From positions 496,001-560,000 of the forward strand of contig NZ_CP104144.1 of NCBI RefSeq assembly GCF_025200715.1: 64,000 nucleotides of DNA. Reading direction: 5' to 3'. This DNA is from Rhizobium sullae (lineage in GTDB: Bacteria; Pseudomonadota; Alphaproteobacteria; Rhizobiales; Rhizobiaceae). Positions within the stretch are counted from its first letter, which is position 1, and each line of letters starts with the position of its first letter. A program made the position numbers and the translations under genes. The notes under the pieces were generated by a model. The model had not been told where the DNA came from. It saw nothing but the letters and a program-made list of their open reading frames with translations, and did not search any database. Below are positions 48,778 through 56,317 of the stretch, piece after piece.

Positions 48778-49182
48778 TCAGGCTGCCTTTTCGGCGTCCA
48801 TTTGCTCGAAAACCTGCTTGGCGATCTTGATTGCGTGATTGGCTGCCGGAACGCCTGCATAGATCGCCACATGCAGAAGCGCTTCACAAACATCATCGCG
48901 GCTGGCACCGGTATTGGCTGTGGCGCGCACATGCATCGCAACCTCGTCGTCCTGGCCCAGTGCCGCCAGAAGCGCGATCGTCACGATCGAACGCTCGCGC
49001 TTGGTAAACGCCGGACGCGACCAGACATGTCCCCAGGCAGCCTCCGTGATCAGGTCCTGAAACGGCTTGTCGAAAGCCGTCGAGCCTACTTCGGCGCGAT
49101 CGACGTGATCGTCGCCGAGGATCGCGCGGCGGGTCGCCATGCCCTGCCTGTAGCGTTCGGACGGGATCGGGGCTTCATTCAT
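48778..49182 (-). CDS. pcaC: 4-carboxymuconolactone decarboxylase
   Basis: 134 residues of the carboxymuconolactone decarboxylase family. EVGSTAFDKPFQDLITEAAWG and VWSRPAFTKRERSIVTIALL are characteristic, and the C-terminal helix holds the CEALLHVAIYAGVPAA motif. It produces 3-oxoadipate enol-lactone. It overlaps pcaD by ATGA and precedes pcaH by 9 bases. Confidence 0.96.
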   Translation of the reverse strand: MNEAPIPSERYRQGMATRRAILGDDHVDRAEVGSTAFDKPFQDLITEAAWGHVWSRPAFTKRERSIVTIALLAALGQDDEVAMHVRATANTGASRDDVCEALLHVAIYAGVPAANHAIKIAKQVFEQMDAEKAA

Positions 49183-49988
49183 GGGCTCTGTTCTCCATGC
49201 AAGGCAAAGTCGATGAAGGCACGGATGATGGCGGTGAGTGCCTCCGGCTGTTCGACGCAGGGGATGTGACCGGCATCGCGGATCACTTCAAAACGGGCAT
49301 TCGGGATCAGCTGCGCGGTCGACCTCACCAGGTCCGGCGGCGTCGAGCCGTCCTGATCGCCGGCGATGCAGATGGTGGGAACCGCAATCTTCTTTGCAGC
49401 CTCGGTGTAGTCGGCATCACGGATCGACTCGCAGGTCGCGATGTAGCCTTCGAGCGGCTGACGGGCCAGCATATTGCTGTAGCCGTGATAAGCGGCGTTT
49501 TCCGGGCGGCGGAATGCCGGTGTGAACCACAGCTCCATCACCCGATCGACGATGCTGCCGATTCCCTCTTTTCCAACGGTGGCAATCCGCGTGTTCCAGC
49601 TTTCCTGGGTGCCGATCTTGTGTGCCGTATCGCAAAGGATGAGGCCGCGCACAAGGTCCGGGCGCTGCTGATAGAGAGATTGCGCGATGAGGCCGCCGAC
49701 CGAAAGGCCGCAGATGAAGGCCTGTTCGACCTCAAGCGTCTCTAGGAGACCGATCAGGTCGGAGGCATGGTCCTCGATCGAATATGGCACCTGGCCGACA
49801 TCCGAGAGGCCGTGTCCGCGCTTGTCGTAAAGTACGATCGCAAAGTCTCCTGCGAGCCGCACGATCACATCGCGCCAGATCCGGAAATCCGTGCCGAGCG
49901 AATTGGCAAAGACGATGACCGGCTTGTCGGCCGGACCGCCAATGATCTGGTAGTGGATCGTGACATCATTGACGCGAGCAAATTGCAC
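49179..49988 (-). CDS. pcaD: 3-oxoadipate enol-lactonase
   Basis: 269 residues, alpha/beta hydrolase. The nucleophile elbow is CGLSVGG with Ser96; the acid Asp is in IAGDQDGSTPP and the base His in DAGHIPC. It hydrolyses the enol-lactone to 3-oxoadipate. The start is GTG 49988 with TAGGAGG upstream. First gene of the pca operon, divergent from pcaQ; the 92-base gap holds the PcaQ site. Confidence 0.96.
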   Translation of the reverse strand: MQFARVNDVTIHYQIIGGPADKPVIVFANSLGTDFRIWRDVIVRLAGDFAIVLYDKRGHGLSDVGQVPYSIEDHASDLIGLLETLEVEQAFICGLSVGGLIAQSLYQQRPDLVRGLILCDTAHKIGTQESWNTRIATVGKEGIGSIVDRVMELWFTPAFRRPENAAYHGYSNMLARQPLEGYIATCESIRDADYTEAAKKIAVPTICIAGDQDGSTPPDLVRSTAQLIPNARFEVIRDAGHIPCVEQPEALTAIIRAFIDFALHGEQSP

Positions 49989-50057
49989 GGGGCTTCCTCC
50001 TAAGGCGAAATTGAATGTTTAATTCGGTTAGGTAAAATGATATTTCGTGGCTTTCCG

Positions 50058-50073
50058 ATAACTTATGGGTTAT
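50058..50073. promoter_or_regulatory. PcaQ binding site between pcaD and pcaQ
   Basis: ATAAC-N6-GTTAT (50058-50073), a near-perfect dyad close to the PcaQ consensus known from Sinorhizobium and Agrobacterium (ATAACC-N4-GGTTAA as I recall it). It is 70 bases before the pcaD start and 8 bases before the pcaQ ATG, so PcaQ bound here could activate pcaD and repress its own gene. Confidence 0.75.
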
Positions 50074-50080
50074 GTGACAC

Positions 50081-51004
50081 ATGATCGACAGCCGCATCAA
50101 GTTTCGCCATCTGCAGACCTTTGTCGAGGTTGCGCGTCAGAAAAGCGTCATGAAGGCAGCGGGACTCCTGCGTGTCAGCCAGCCGGCGGTGACGAAGACG
50201 ATCCGTGAACTGGAAGAGGTGCTTGGCGTCGACGTTTTCGAGCGCGACGGACGCGGCATAAAGATCACCCGATACGGCGAGGTATTCCTGAAGCACGCAG
50301 GCGCGGCGCTGGCGGCGCTCCGTCATGGGCTCGATTCCGTCACCCAGGAACGGGTGGGCGACGCTCCGCCGATCCGCATCGGCGCGCTTCCGACGGTCTC
50401 GACGCGCGTCATGCCGCGGGCGATGGAACTATTCCTTAAAGAGAATACCTGGAGCCGCATCAAGATCGTAACCGGCGAGAACGCGGTCCTTCTGGAACAG
50501 CTTCGCGTCGGCGATCTCGATGTCGTCGTCGGGCGCCTCGCCGGGGCGGAAAAGATGGCGGGCTTTTCCTTTGAGCATCTCTATTCCGAGCAGGTGGTCT
50601 TTGCCGTGAGAGTAGGCCATCCGCTGCTGAAAGCCAAACAGTCGCCTTTTGCGGCGCTCGGTGATTATACGGTGCTGATGCCGACGCGGGCCTCGATCAT
50701 CCGCCCTTTCGTCGAGAGTTTCCTGATCGCCAACGGCGTGCCGAACCTGCCGAACCAGATCGAGACGGTCTCCGATTCTTTCGGCCGTGCATTCCTGCGG
50801 TCGAGCGATGCAATCTGGATCATCTCGACCGGTGTCGTGGCCGCCGATATCGAGGACGGCATCCTGGCGGCGTTGCCGATCGACACGAGCGAAACGAAAG
50901 GGCCTGTGGGACTGACGATGCGTACCGACGCACTTCCGTCGCTGCCGCTATCTATTCTGATGCAGACGGTCCGCGAGGCCGCACGGGAGATTTCCGCAAA
51001 ATGA
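50081..51004 (+). CDS. pcaQ: LysR-type regulator PcaQ
   Basis: 307 residues. The N-terminal winged HTH (about 8-66) reads HLQTFVEVARQKSVMKAAGLL ... QPAVTKTIRELE, followed by the LysR effector domain. Its divergent position from pcaDCHG and the site between the two genes identify it as PcaQ, the activator that responds to pathway intermediates in rhizobia and agrobacteria. The length agrees with the family. Confidence 0.95.
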   Translation: MIDSRIKFRHLQTFVEVARQKSVMKAAGLLRVSQPAVTKTIRELEEVLGVDVFERDGRGIKITRYGEVFLKHAGAALAALRHGLDSVTQERVGDAPPIRIGALPTVSTRVMPRAMELFLKENTWSRIKIVTGENAVLLEQLRVGDLDVVVGRLAGAEKMAGFSFEHLYSEQVVFAVRVGHPLLKAKQSPFAALGDYTVLMPTRASIIRPFVESFLIANGVPNLPNQIETVSDSFGRAFLRSSDAIWIISTGVVAADIEDGILAALPIDTSETKGPVGLTMRTDALPSLPLSILMQTVREAAREISAK

Positions 51005-51672
51005 AGGGACGAGGACGCCGTCGCAAGGAAGGCGATCCGCGGTTCCGTTCCGTTATGCCGAAGGTGAAGAGCCGGTTATCATTCGATGGCCGATGCCAAG
51101 GCGCAAGGTGTGACGATGGCCCGCGTCCACGCGGCTTCAAACGTGTATCCGCGATGGAATTTCGGACGATACGATCTCGACCTGAACCATTTGCTGCACC
51201 GTCCGCTGGCCTCGGTGTCGGCCTTGGGGACATTGCCCGCAGATTCTCTGAAATCATTGTCTGATCTAGCGGTCCGCCTTTCATCGACCGTCGCCGCTAC
51301 CAAAGGGCTGACGCGGGTCCGATGCCACGGCGGCTGCAATGGGGGCAATGTCCGGATTGCAAACCATCGGGCGACTGGTCTTATACGAGCTGCGTGGTCG
51401 TGATGGGGGAATGCATTGATTCCGGCGCCGGCAGCGCGGTGGAAGTCGCCGTCAACGGTGCCGCTAACGCTGTGGCGCATTGTGCTCTATGCCTGGACCG
51501 ATGGACGCGAGGATGACTTATAAGTTCTGTTTGGTTATTTTTGGTCATCTAGCGTGTCTTCCGCCAAACCGCAGCAGGCATCAAGGCTATCTGGTTGAGG
51601 GGAGATGGCTGGAAAGCACGCAATAGCCCCTGAGGCCTGCTAAGCCGCCGCCCGCTGTCAAGGTGGGAAGGA
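51005..51672. other. Stretch with no convincing gene
   Basis: About 670 bases after pcaQ. Frames on both strands (51086-51403 plus, 51079-51480 minus, 51322-51516 plus) have no recognisable domain. The last has several Cys pairs (CPDC, CALC), but these occur in only one short frame. This is where the accessory region begins. Confidence 0.5.
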
Positions 51673-51720
51673 GACGACGATGACGAAGACGACGAAGACG
51701 ACGAAGACGACGAAGACGAC
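51673..51720 (+). repeat. 9-base tandem repeat just upstream of the DUF2277 gene
   Basis: GACGAAGAC occurs four times head to tail (51682-51717), flanked by GACGACGAT and GAC. It ends 12 bases before the DUF2277 start and next to its ribosome binding site (GGGAG). In the frame of the gene it would encode an Asp/Glu run, but no start codon precedes it in that frame, so it is probably noncoding. Copy-number change here could alter expression. Confidence 0.8.
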
Positions 51721-51732
51721 TGGGAGCAAGTC

Positions 51733-51999
51733 ATGTGCCGAAACATAAGAACTTTGTTCAATTTCGATCCGCCTGCGACCGACCAGGAAATCCATAACGC
51801 CGCGCTGCAGTTTGTGCGAAAGCTGAGCGGAACGAACAAACCGTCGAAACGTAATGAGGCGGCGTTCGACCGCGCGGTCGGTTCGATCGCGGCATGTTCC
51901 CGCGAACTGCTCGTTTCACTCGAGACTTCGCAACCGCCGCGCGACCGCGAAGAAGAAGCCGCAAAAGCGCGCGCGAGAACAGCGACCCGGTTCGCGTGA
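51733..51999 (+). CDS. DUF2277 family protein
   Basis: 88 residues. MCRNIRTLFNFDPPATD at the N-terminus and PPRDREEEAAKARARTATRF at the C-terminus match the DUF2277 pattern from end to end. GGGAG lies 6 bases before the ATG. Small cytoplasmic helical protein of unknown function. Confidence 0.9.
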   Translation: MCRNIRTLFNFDPPATDQEIHNAALQFVRKLSGTNKPSKRNEAAFDRAVGSIAACSRELLVSLETSQPPRDREEEAAKARARTATRFA

Positions 52000-52066
52000 A
52001 CTGTGCCGGTGGTCTGGCCCGCTGCAGGATGAATCCGGCCCTTGCGGGCGTGGGACGTCATGACCA

Positions 52067-52399
52067 ATGCTCGGGACATGGATGCCTCCCTCCAGGAGGG
52101 ATGGAGGCCGTTTGCCACCCAGCCAGCACTATGTCGAGATCACCATTCCACGCGGATTAACGTATGAAGTCTTCTCGCCTCCAGCACTTCCTGGTTGGGA
52201 TGCGATGCCGGCGACCGTGAGTAGGAAGTTCGGTGAACAATGGTGCTTGGAAAAGCGAAGTGCGATCCTGCTGGTGCCCAGCGTGGTGGCGCGCCTCGAC
52301 CACAATGTCCTGATTAATCCGGCTCATCCGGAATTCCCACAAATCGGGGCAAGCTTGCATCAGCCGGTCTATTGGGACCGCCGATTGTTTGGTGCCTAG
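52067..52399 (+). pseudogene. C-terminal half of a RES-domain protein (toxin family fragment)
   Basis: Residues from about 24 on (YVEITIP, then LTYEVFSPPALPGWDAMPA, FGEQW, RSAILLVPSVV and DHNVLINPAHPEF ... YWDRRLF) match the second half of RES domains, the NAD-degrading toxin family usually paired with an Xre-type antitoxin. The N-terminal half with the catalytic Arg/Tyr is missing, no antitoxin gene lies upstream, and the first 20 residues are not family-like. Most likely a decayed remnant. Confidence 0.75.
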
Positions 52400-52713
52400 T
52401 CTTCTGCTTAGGCAGGAGGCGCTCCCGGACTGGCTGCTCGAAGCGGTCGTTGGCCGCCGGTTTGACGCGGACAGGGAGGGAGTTCTTGTCGGCCCGCTCG
52501 GTGCGCACCGGCTCTTCATCGATGAGATTCTCTATGCGCAAATTGGGTCTGGTGCAGGATCGCTACGGAGAGCCCAAGGCTCGTCTCGTACGCGCAGCCC
52601 TGAGCCTGTGAAACCAAAAATGTTCCACCATGATGGCGAACCATCCGAACGAGCTCTTTGCTTTCGAGGCAACAGCACTATCTCAGTTCCCTTGCAACTC
52701 GGAGGAGCAAACC
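52400..52713. other. Stretch with no recognisable gene
   Basis: Short overlapping frames on both strands (52389-52757 plus, 52314-52541 minus) lack any motif I recognise. The ribosome binding site GGAGGAG for the next gene lies at the end of this stretch. Confidence 0.5.
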
Positions 52714-53196
52714 GTGAAGGCGACGCGAGAGGAACAAATCCGAAAACGAGCCTATGAAATATGGGAGCAGGAGGGCCGTCCGCATGGCGAGGACCTCAAA
52801 CACTGGCTGAAGGCTTTCGAAGAGATTGGAAGCAGGCCCCAATCTACCGCGAAGCAATCAGGATCCAAAGCTGACAAGCGAGCCAAGACGGTCGCCGAGG
52901 CGAGAAAGCCGGCGAGCGGTGTCGCCGCCACTGACCGAAAGCCATCGAAAGACAAACGCACTCTTGAGCCCGAGCATCAATCTAGTGCCTCGAACGCAAC
53001 GGTGCCCGAAATGCCAGCAAAATCCAAAGCTCAGCAGACGGCCTCAGGTGCTGCCTTATCAGCAAAGCGCGGCGAGACGTCCAAGAATAAGGTAAAGGGC
53101 GCCTCCAAGAGCACGGAAAAATCCATGAGCGAAAAGCAGCCCGAAGAGTTTGCATCGACCAAAACAAAAGGCAAACCCGAACGCGTTGCTAAGTAG
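52714..53196 (+). CDS. DUF2934 family protein with long charged tail
   Basis: 160 residues. The N-terminal 35 residues, EEQIRKRAYEIWEQEGRPHG followed by EDLKHWLKA, are a DUF2934 domain. The rest is Lys/Ser/Ala/Glu-rich and probably disordered, possibly nucleic-acid binding. The start is GTG 52714, 7 bases after GGAGGAG; the ATG at 52630 would add unrelated residues. This small-domain family is common in rhizobia and of unknown role. Confidence 0.85.
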   Translation: MKATREEQIRKRAYEIWEQEGRPHGEDLKHWLKAFEEIGSRPQSTAKQSGSKADKRAKTVAEARKPASGVAATDRKPSKDKRTLEPEHQSSASNATVPEMPAKSKAQQTASGAALSAKRGETSKNKVKGASKSTEKSMSEKQPEEFASTKTKGKPERVAK

Positions 53197-53544
53197 GCGG
53201 CCGGATCCGGCCGCCTCGTGACGGGCTCTCATGAGCGAACGAGCCGGAAGCGACACGCTTCGTCCAGCCGCCCCGACGGAAGACGGTTGCCATTTCCGGC
53301 CACCACGCGGCGGCCGGCCATGCATCCGGTCCAATTGGGCAGCAATGTCGCGCAGCGATAGATCAGGATCGGCGATTGCGATCCCGGCGACCAGTTTAAT
53401 CAGATCGTCCTCCGCCGGCCAATGCGGCGATCGAACAAGTAGCTCCGGCTCCGCGAGCTTTTCGTGCACCATCCGGTGGACCGCCCGGCGCAGCCGTTCG
53501 ACTGTCCAGTCATGACCTTCTACGATTGAGGATCCGCATGACAC
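53059..53544 (-). CDS. Recombinase-like C-terminal fragment (putative)
   Basis: The first about 90 residues (53270-53544) contain WTVERLRRAVHRMVHEKLAE, VAGIAIADPDLSLRDIAAQL and PPRGGRKWQPSSV, a pattern I associate with the C-terminal part of rhizobial recombinase/resolvase-type proteins. After that the frame runs antisense through the end of the DUF2934 gene, which looks like read-through after loss of the normal end. It is probably a damaged gene; the N-terminal catalytic part is absent. Confidence 0.35.
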   Translation of the reverse strand: MSCGSSIVEGHDWTVERLRRAVHRMVHEKLAEPELLVRSPHWPAEDDLIKLVAGIAIADPDLSLRDIAAQLDRMHGRPPRGGRKWQPSSVGAAGRSVSLPARSLMRARHEAAGSGRLLSNAFGFAFCFGRCKLFGLLFAHGFFRALGGALYLILGRLAALC

Positions 53545-53741
53545 TGCACCGAGGTAATAAGCTCGTCGAGACAGGTGCGCTCAAGCGCCGCCGACACCGC
53601 ACGCACCGCCTCTCGTCGGCGTTTCTGAAGCTCGGGGGGACCCATAGCGGTCAGCCCGAACTTCGTCATATTCCCGTATTGGCATATAGCCCACTTTGAA
53701 GGATCGTGGCATCGTCGGCTCGACACGAATCGAGGTTCTGC

Positions 53742-54098
53742 ATGACAATCGGAAGCCGCCGGGCGGCTGTCACAAAGGCACTTGGGCGCGCGCGCAGGCT
53801 GGGCATCGAAATCGACCCTGATCCCGCCTTTCATATGCTGATCGAATGCTGGGTCAAAGGCGAATTAACAATGCCGCAGATTCGCGAGCGGTATCTCGCG
53901 CTGCTGAAGGAGCGAGAACAGTCCCGGCGCGAGTGGAAAGGACGATCTGGACTTTCCGTTGCTACTGAACCCGAAGACGCCGCAGAGTCCTCACTGATGG
54001 GAGGAACCGAGGCTATAGGCATGCAAGAAGGTGATCGGCAGAGGGAGGAAAAAAGTCACCCGCGTTTGCCAAAACGACGCCGGCCGCGGAAGCCGTGA
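53742..54098 (+). CDS. Small protein with VbhA-antitoxin-like helical domain (tentative)
   Basis: 118 residues. The segment GIEIDPDPAFHMLIECWVKG followed by ELTMPQIRERYLALLKE resembles the helix-bundle antitoxin domain (VbhA-like), with a charged C-terminal tail rich in Arg/Lys/Pro. GAGG lies 6 bases before ATG 53742. No Fic-type toxin gene is adjacent, so if it is an antitoxin it is an orphan. The assignment is by resemblance only. Confidence 0.55.
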   Translation: MTIGSRRAAVTKALGRARRLGIEIDPDPAFHMLIECWVKGELTMPQIRERYLALLKEREQSRREWKGRSGLSVATEPEDAAESSLMGGTEAIGMQEGDRQREEKSHPRLPKRRRPRKP

Positions 54099-54490
54099 AT
54101 GATGGTTTCGATGCATTTCCGCTGAAGACCGGCGACGTCCCCGTACCGGCCGCCTTCACGTCAGATTTCTCAGTCCCGGTCGACCTCGCGCGGATGACAT
54201 CGTCGATATTGCACGGTGGCTGTGACGGCCAGGCCCGTGAGAGGAGGGTTGCGCCTAATGGTGCGATCACAATCGGCACTCCAGTGATCGGGCAGGACAC
54301 CACTCCAAGAGTCAGGATGGGATCGACCATCCGGTAGTTGTGGTTTGGGCCGTCTGTGTCCCACCGCGTTCCAGGTCTGTAGTCCCGCGAAAGGTCCGCC
54401 ACTGCGCGATGTGGCGGGCAGTTCGTTACACGAAATCTGCGACGTGTCGCAGCTTGCGACACCGGGCAGATCTCGCCGCTCGAAAGAACA
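54099..54490. other. Stretch with no convincing gene
   Basis: About 390 bases. An 80-codon plus frame (54095-54337) and a 209-codon minus frame (54013-54642) overlap here; neither has a domain, and the minus frame overlaps its neighbours in an unlikely way. Nothing else is seen. Confidence 0.5.
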
Positions 54491-55162
54491 TCAACGCGCT
54501 GCGTTGATGTTTGCCGACATGGCTCTTTTGAAGCGGTCTGCTTGCGCGACATCAAACCGCTCGAGCATCTTCTTGAGCTGCACGTTCTGTGCATGGAGCT
54601 GTTCGGCCAGCAGGCTGTTGAGCCGCTTATTTTCTGCATCAAGGGCAGCTAGTTCGTCGAAGGAAACCCAATCTCGGGCAGTCACGGATTCCGCGCTTAG
54701 GGGCTCGTCCCTGCCCATCGCAATGTGCGCGATCGGGGCTGCGCTACGCTTGGCGCGCTTTCGATGGGTGCCTTTTGATGTTTTCCGAAGCTGCGGCGCA
54801 GGCTCGCTCTCCTGCACGGGCGCAACAACTTCTGCGGTTAGAACATCTGTCTCATGCTGCTTCGGCACCTCAACCTCAGCAACCTTTGGGCCGTTGCCCG
54901 TTGGTACCGCTGCTTCTGCAGTGCTGACCTCGCCCACGTGTCCGCTAGCAGAACCCGCATTCATCGGGCCAGGCGGCATTGTGTCGCCGTCGTCCGGCGT
55001 ACGAGGTGCTGCATTTGAATTGAACGGATGCGGCGCCGTATCTTCCGATTCGCGAACGAAAGCCTTGAGGTCAGTGTCACCCCAAATTGAGCTTGTCCGC
55101 ACCTTCGTCGATCGTCGACCCGACTTGAATTCAACAACGAAATTCCGTTGTGGCATTTTCAT
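54491..55162 (-). CDS. Hypothetical protein with C-terminal coiled coil like SyrB
   Basis: 223 residues. The N-terminus QRNFVVEFKSGRRSTKVRTS is a basic segment, the middle is low-complexity (Pro/Glu/Ala), and the C-terminus ELAALDAENKRLNSLLAEQL is a leucine-zipper-like helix followed by NVQLKKMLERFD. That tail is close to the tail of the SyrB-like protein at 55457-55924, so the two may be related regulators or partners. Function not established. The Shine-Dalgarno is weak. Confidence 0.65.
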   Translation of the reverse strand: MKMPQRNFVVEFKSGRRSTKVRTSSIWGDTDLKAFVRESEDTAPHPFNSNAAPRTPDDGDTMPPGPMNAGSASGHVGEVSTAEAAVPTGNGPKVAEVEVPKQHETDVLTAEVVAPVQESEPAPQLRKTSKGTHRKRAKRSAAPIAHIAMGRDEPLSAESVTARDWVSFDELAALDAENKRLNSLLAEQLHAQNVQLKKMLERFDVAQADRFKRAMSANINAAR

Positions 55163-55456
55163 ATGATTTCAACCTTGAGCGATGCGTGGCAGAGCCGGCG
55201 CCGATCAGCGCCACGCGTTCCTGCCAGCGGATCCATATATCGCCTTACCGCGCGCTTCAACTGTCACCGCGCAAGACAGTGACGATACTTCGCGCTGACA
55301 CCCGGTGTAAACGACCTTTGAGGCGCTACCGCAGGGAATGTCGCCTTCGCGATTGCTCGCCTCGACGGCAGGATTGGAGGCGAGCCCGACCTTTGAAGTC
55401 GCGCAAGACCGGGCGGTCAATCGATAGAATGACCGCCTGCAAGGCCTCGTCCTGGA

Positions 55457-55924
55457 TCAATCCAGCCCGAGCCTCTTGCGCAGTTGCGTATTTTCCGCAC
55501 GCAACTTTTCCGCCAGGCGCTTGCGAAGCTTCTGGTTCTCCTCTTCGAGCTTGACCAGATCGCCCAGTTCATCGCTGGTCGGAACCGGCTTCTTGTTCCT
55601 TTGAACAACCGGCGTCGCGGTCCGCTTCCAATTATAGTAGGTCTGCTCCGATATGCCGGCCTTCTTGATCGCGTCCTTGAGGGTGCTTTTGCCTTCGGTG
55701 ATTTCCGTTCCGATCAGCTTGAGCTTACCGGCTTTTTCCTGCTCGCTATACGTCCTGGGCTTAGCCACGGGCGACTTTACAGCCACTGCCTTTGATGTAG
55801 CGCGCGCCGGTTCGGCAGCCGTCTTTTGCGGCCGTGGCGACCTCTGCTTCTTGACAGCAGGTGTTTTTGCCTCGGCGTCCGTCGCCGCAACTGCATTCGG
55901 TCCTATGTTGTTCTCGTCAGCCAT
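55457..55924 (-). CDS. syrB: SyrB-like regulator
   Basis: 155 residues. The N-terminal Ala/Lys/Pro-rich half, the HTH-like segment RTYSEQEKAGKLKLI ... AGISEQTYYNWKR and the C-terminal coil EEENQKLRKRLAEKLRAE match SyrB of Sinorhizobium meliloti, which lowers expression of the syrM/nodD3 circuit. The start at ATG 55924 (GAGAGGAAA upstream) gives MADENN; the longer frame to 55945 is rejected. SyrB-like genes occur in several copies in rhizobia, so the exact role in this strain is unknown. Product name is certain at family level. Confidence 0.8.
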   Translation of the reverse strand: MADENNIGPNAVAATDAEAKTPAVKKQRSPRPQKTAAEPARATSKAVAVKSPVAKPRTYSEQEKAGKLKLIGTEITEGKSTLKDAIKKAGISEQTYYNWKRTATPVVQRNKKPVPTSDELGDLVKLEEENQKLRKRLAEKLRAENTQLRKRLGLD

Positions 55925-56105
55925 CAGTATTTCCTCTCTAGCCATTACCTGTTTTCCGCCGAGTGAGCTCCAGAGTCAACACCGCCGCAAGCCACCTGCT
56001 TTTGCGGGCAGTCGAAACCAATTGGGTCGGCCCGGAATGGCATGCGGGAGTCGACCTGACGCGCTCTAAAGATCGCTGAGGATTATGCTTTTCGTCCCGC
56101 CTTTC

Positions 56106-56222
56106 TCACTCGATCTCGTAAATCGCCGCGTTGTTGTCCTCCACCTCGCGCAGCCCCTCATATGACGAATGCCGCAACTTCACGAGCGGTATCCGATCTC
56201 GGCAATCAGCGTGGGTGCCTGC
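56106..56222 (-). pseudogene. Remnant of the C-terminus of an ATP-dependent DNA ligase (LigD type)
   Basis: On the minus strand one frame reads APTLIAEIGYRS and stops at a TGA. A second frame continues with KLRHSSYEGLREVEDNNAAI and YEIE and ends TGA at 56106-56108. Together they match the closing segment of LigD-type ATP-dependent DNA ligases, with a few codons missing at the junction. Upstream sequence does not continue the ligase, so only this tail is left. Confidence 0.75.
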
Positions 56223-56317
56223 ATCACTGAGACAACCACCGGCGGGCCCGAACCGTGGCCGCTTTCCAGTGATGGATTTCATGGGTGTCGTCCTTCGAGT
56301 AGGCGGATTGCCTCTTT

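Noticed and set aside
51322..51516. Small Cys-rich frame that could be a zinc ribbon
   Set aside because: Cys spacing does not match a known ribbon, the frame is short and overlaps other equally weak frames.
51673..51732. Acidic Asp/Glu run as an N-terminal extension of DUF2277
   Set aside because: The frame is open but has no ATG, GTG or TTG start before the repeat, while ATG 51733 has a good ribosome binding site.
54013..54642. 209-codon minus frame
   Set aside because: It overlaps the VbhA-like and the coiled-coil genes and has no motif.
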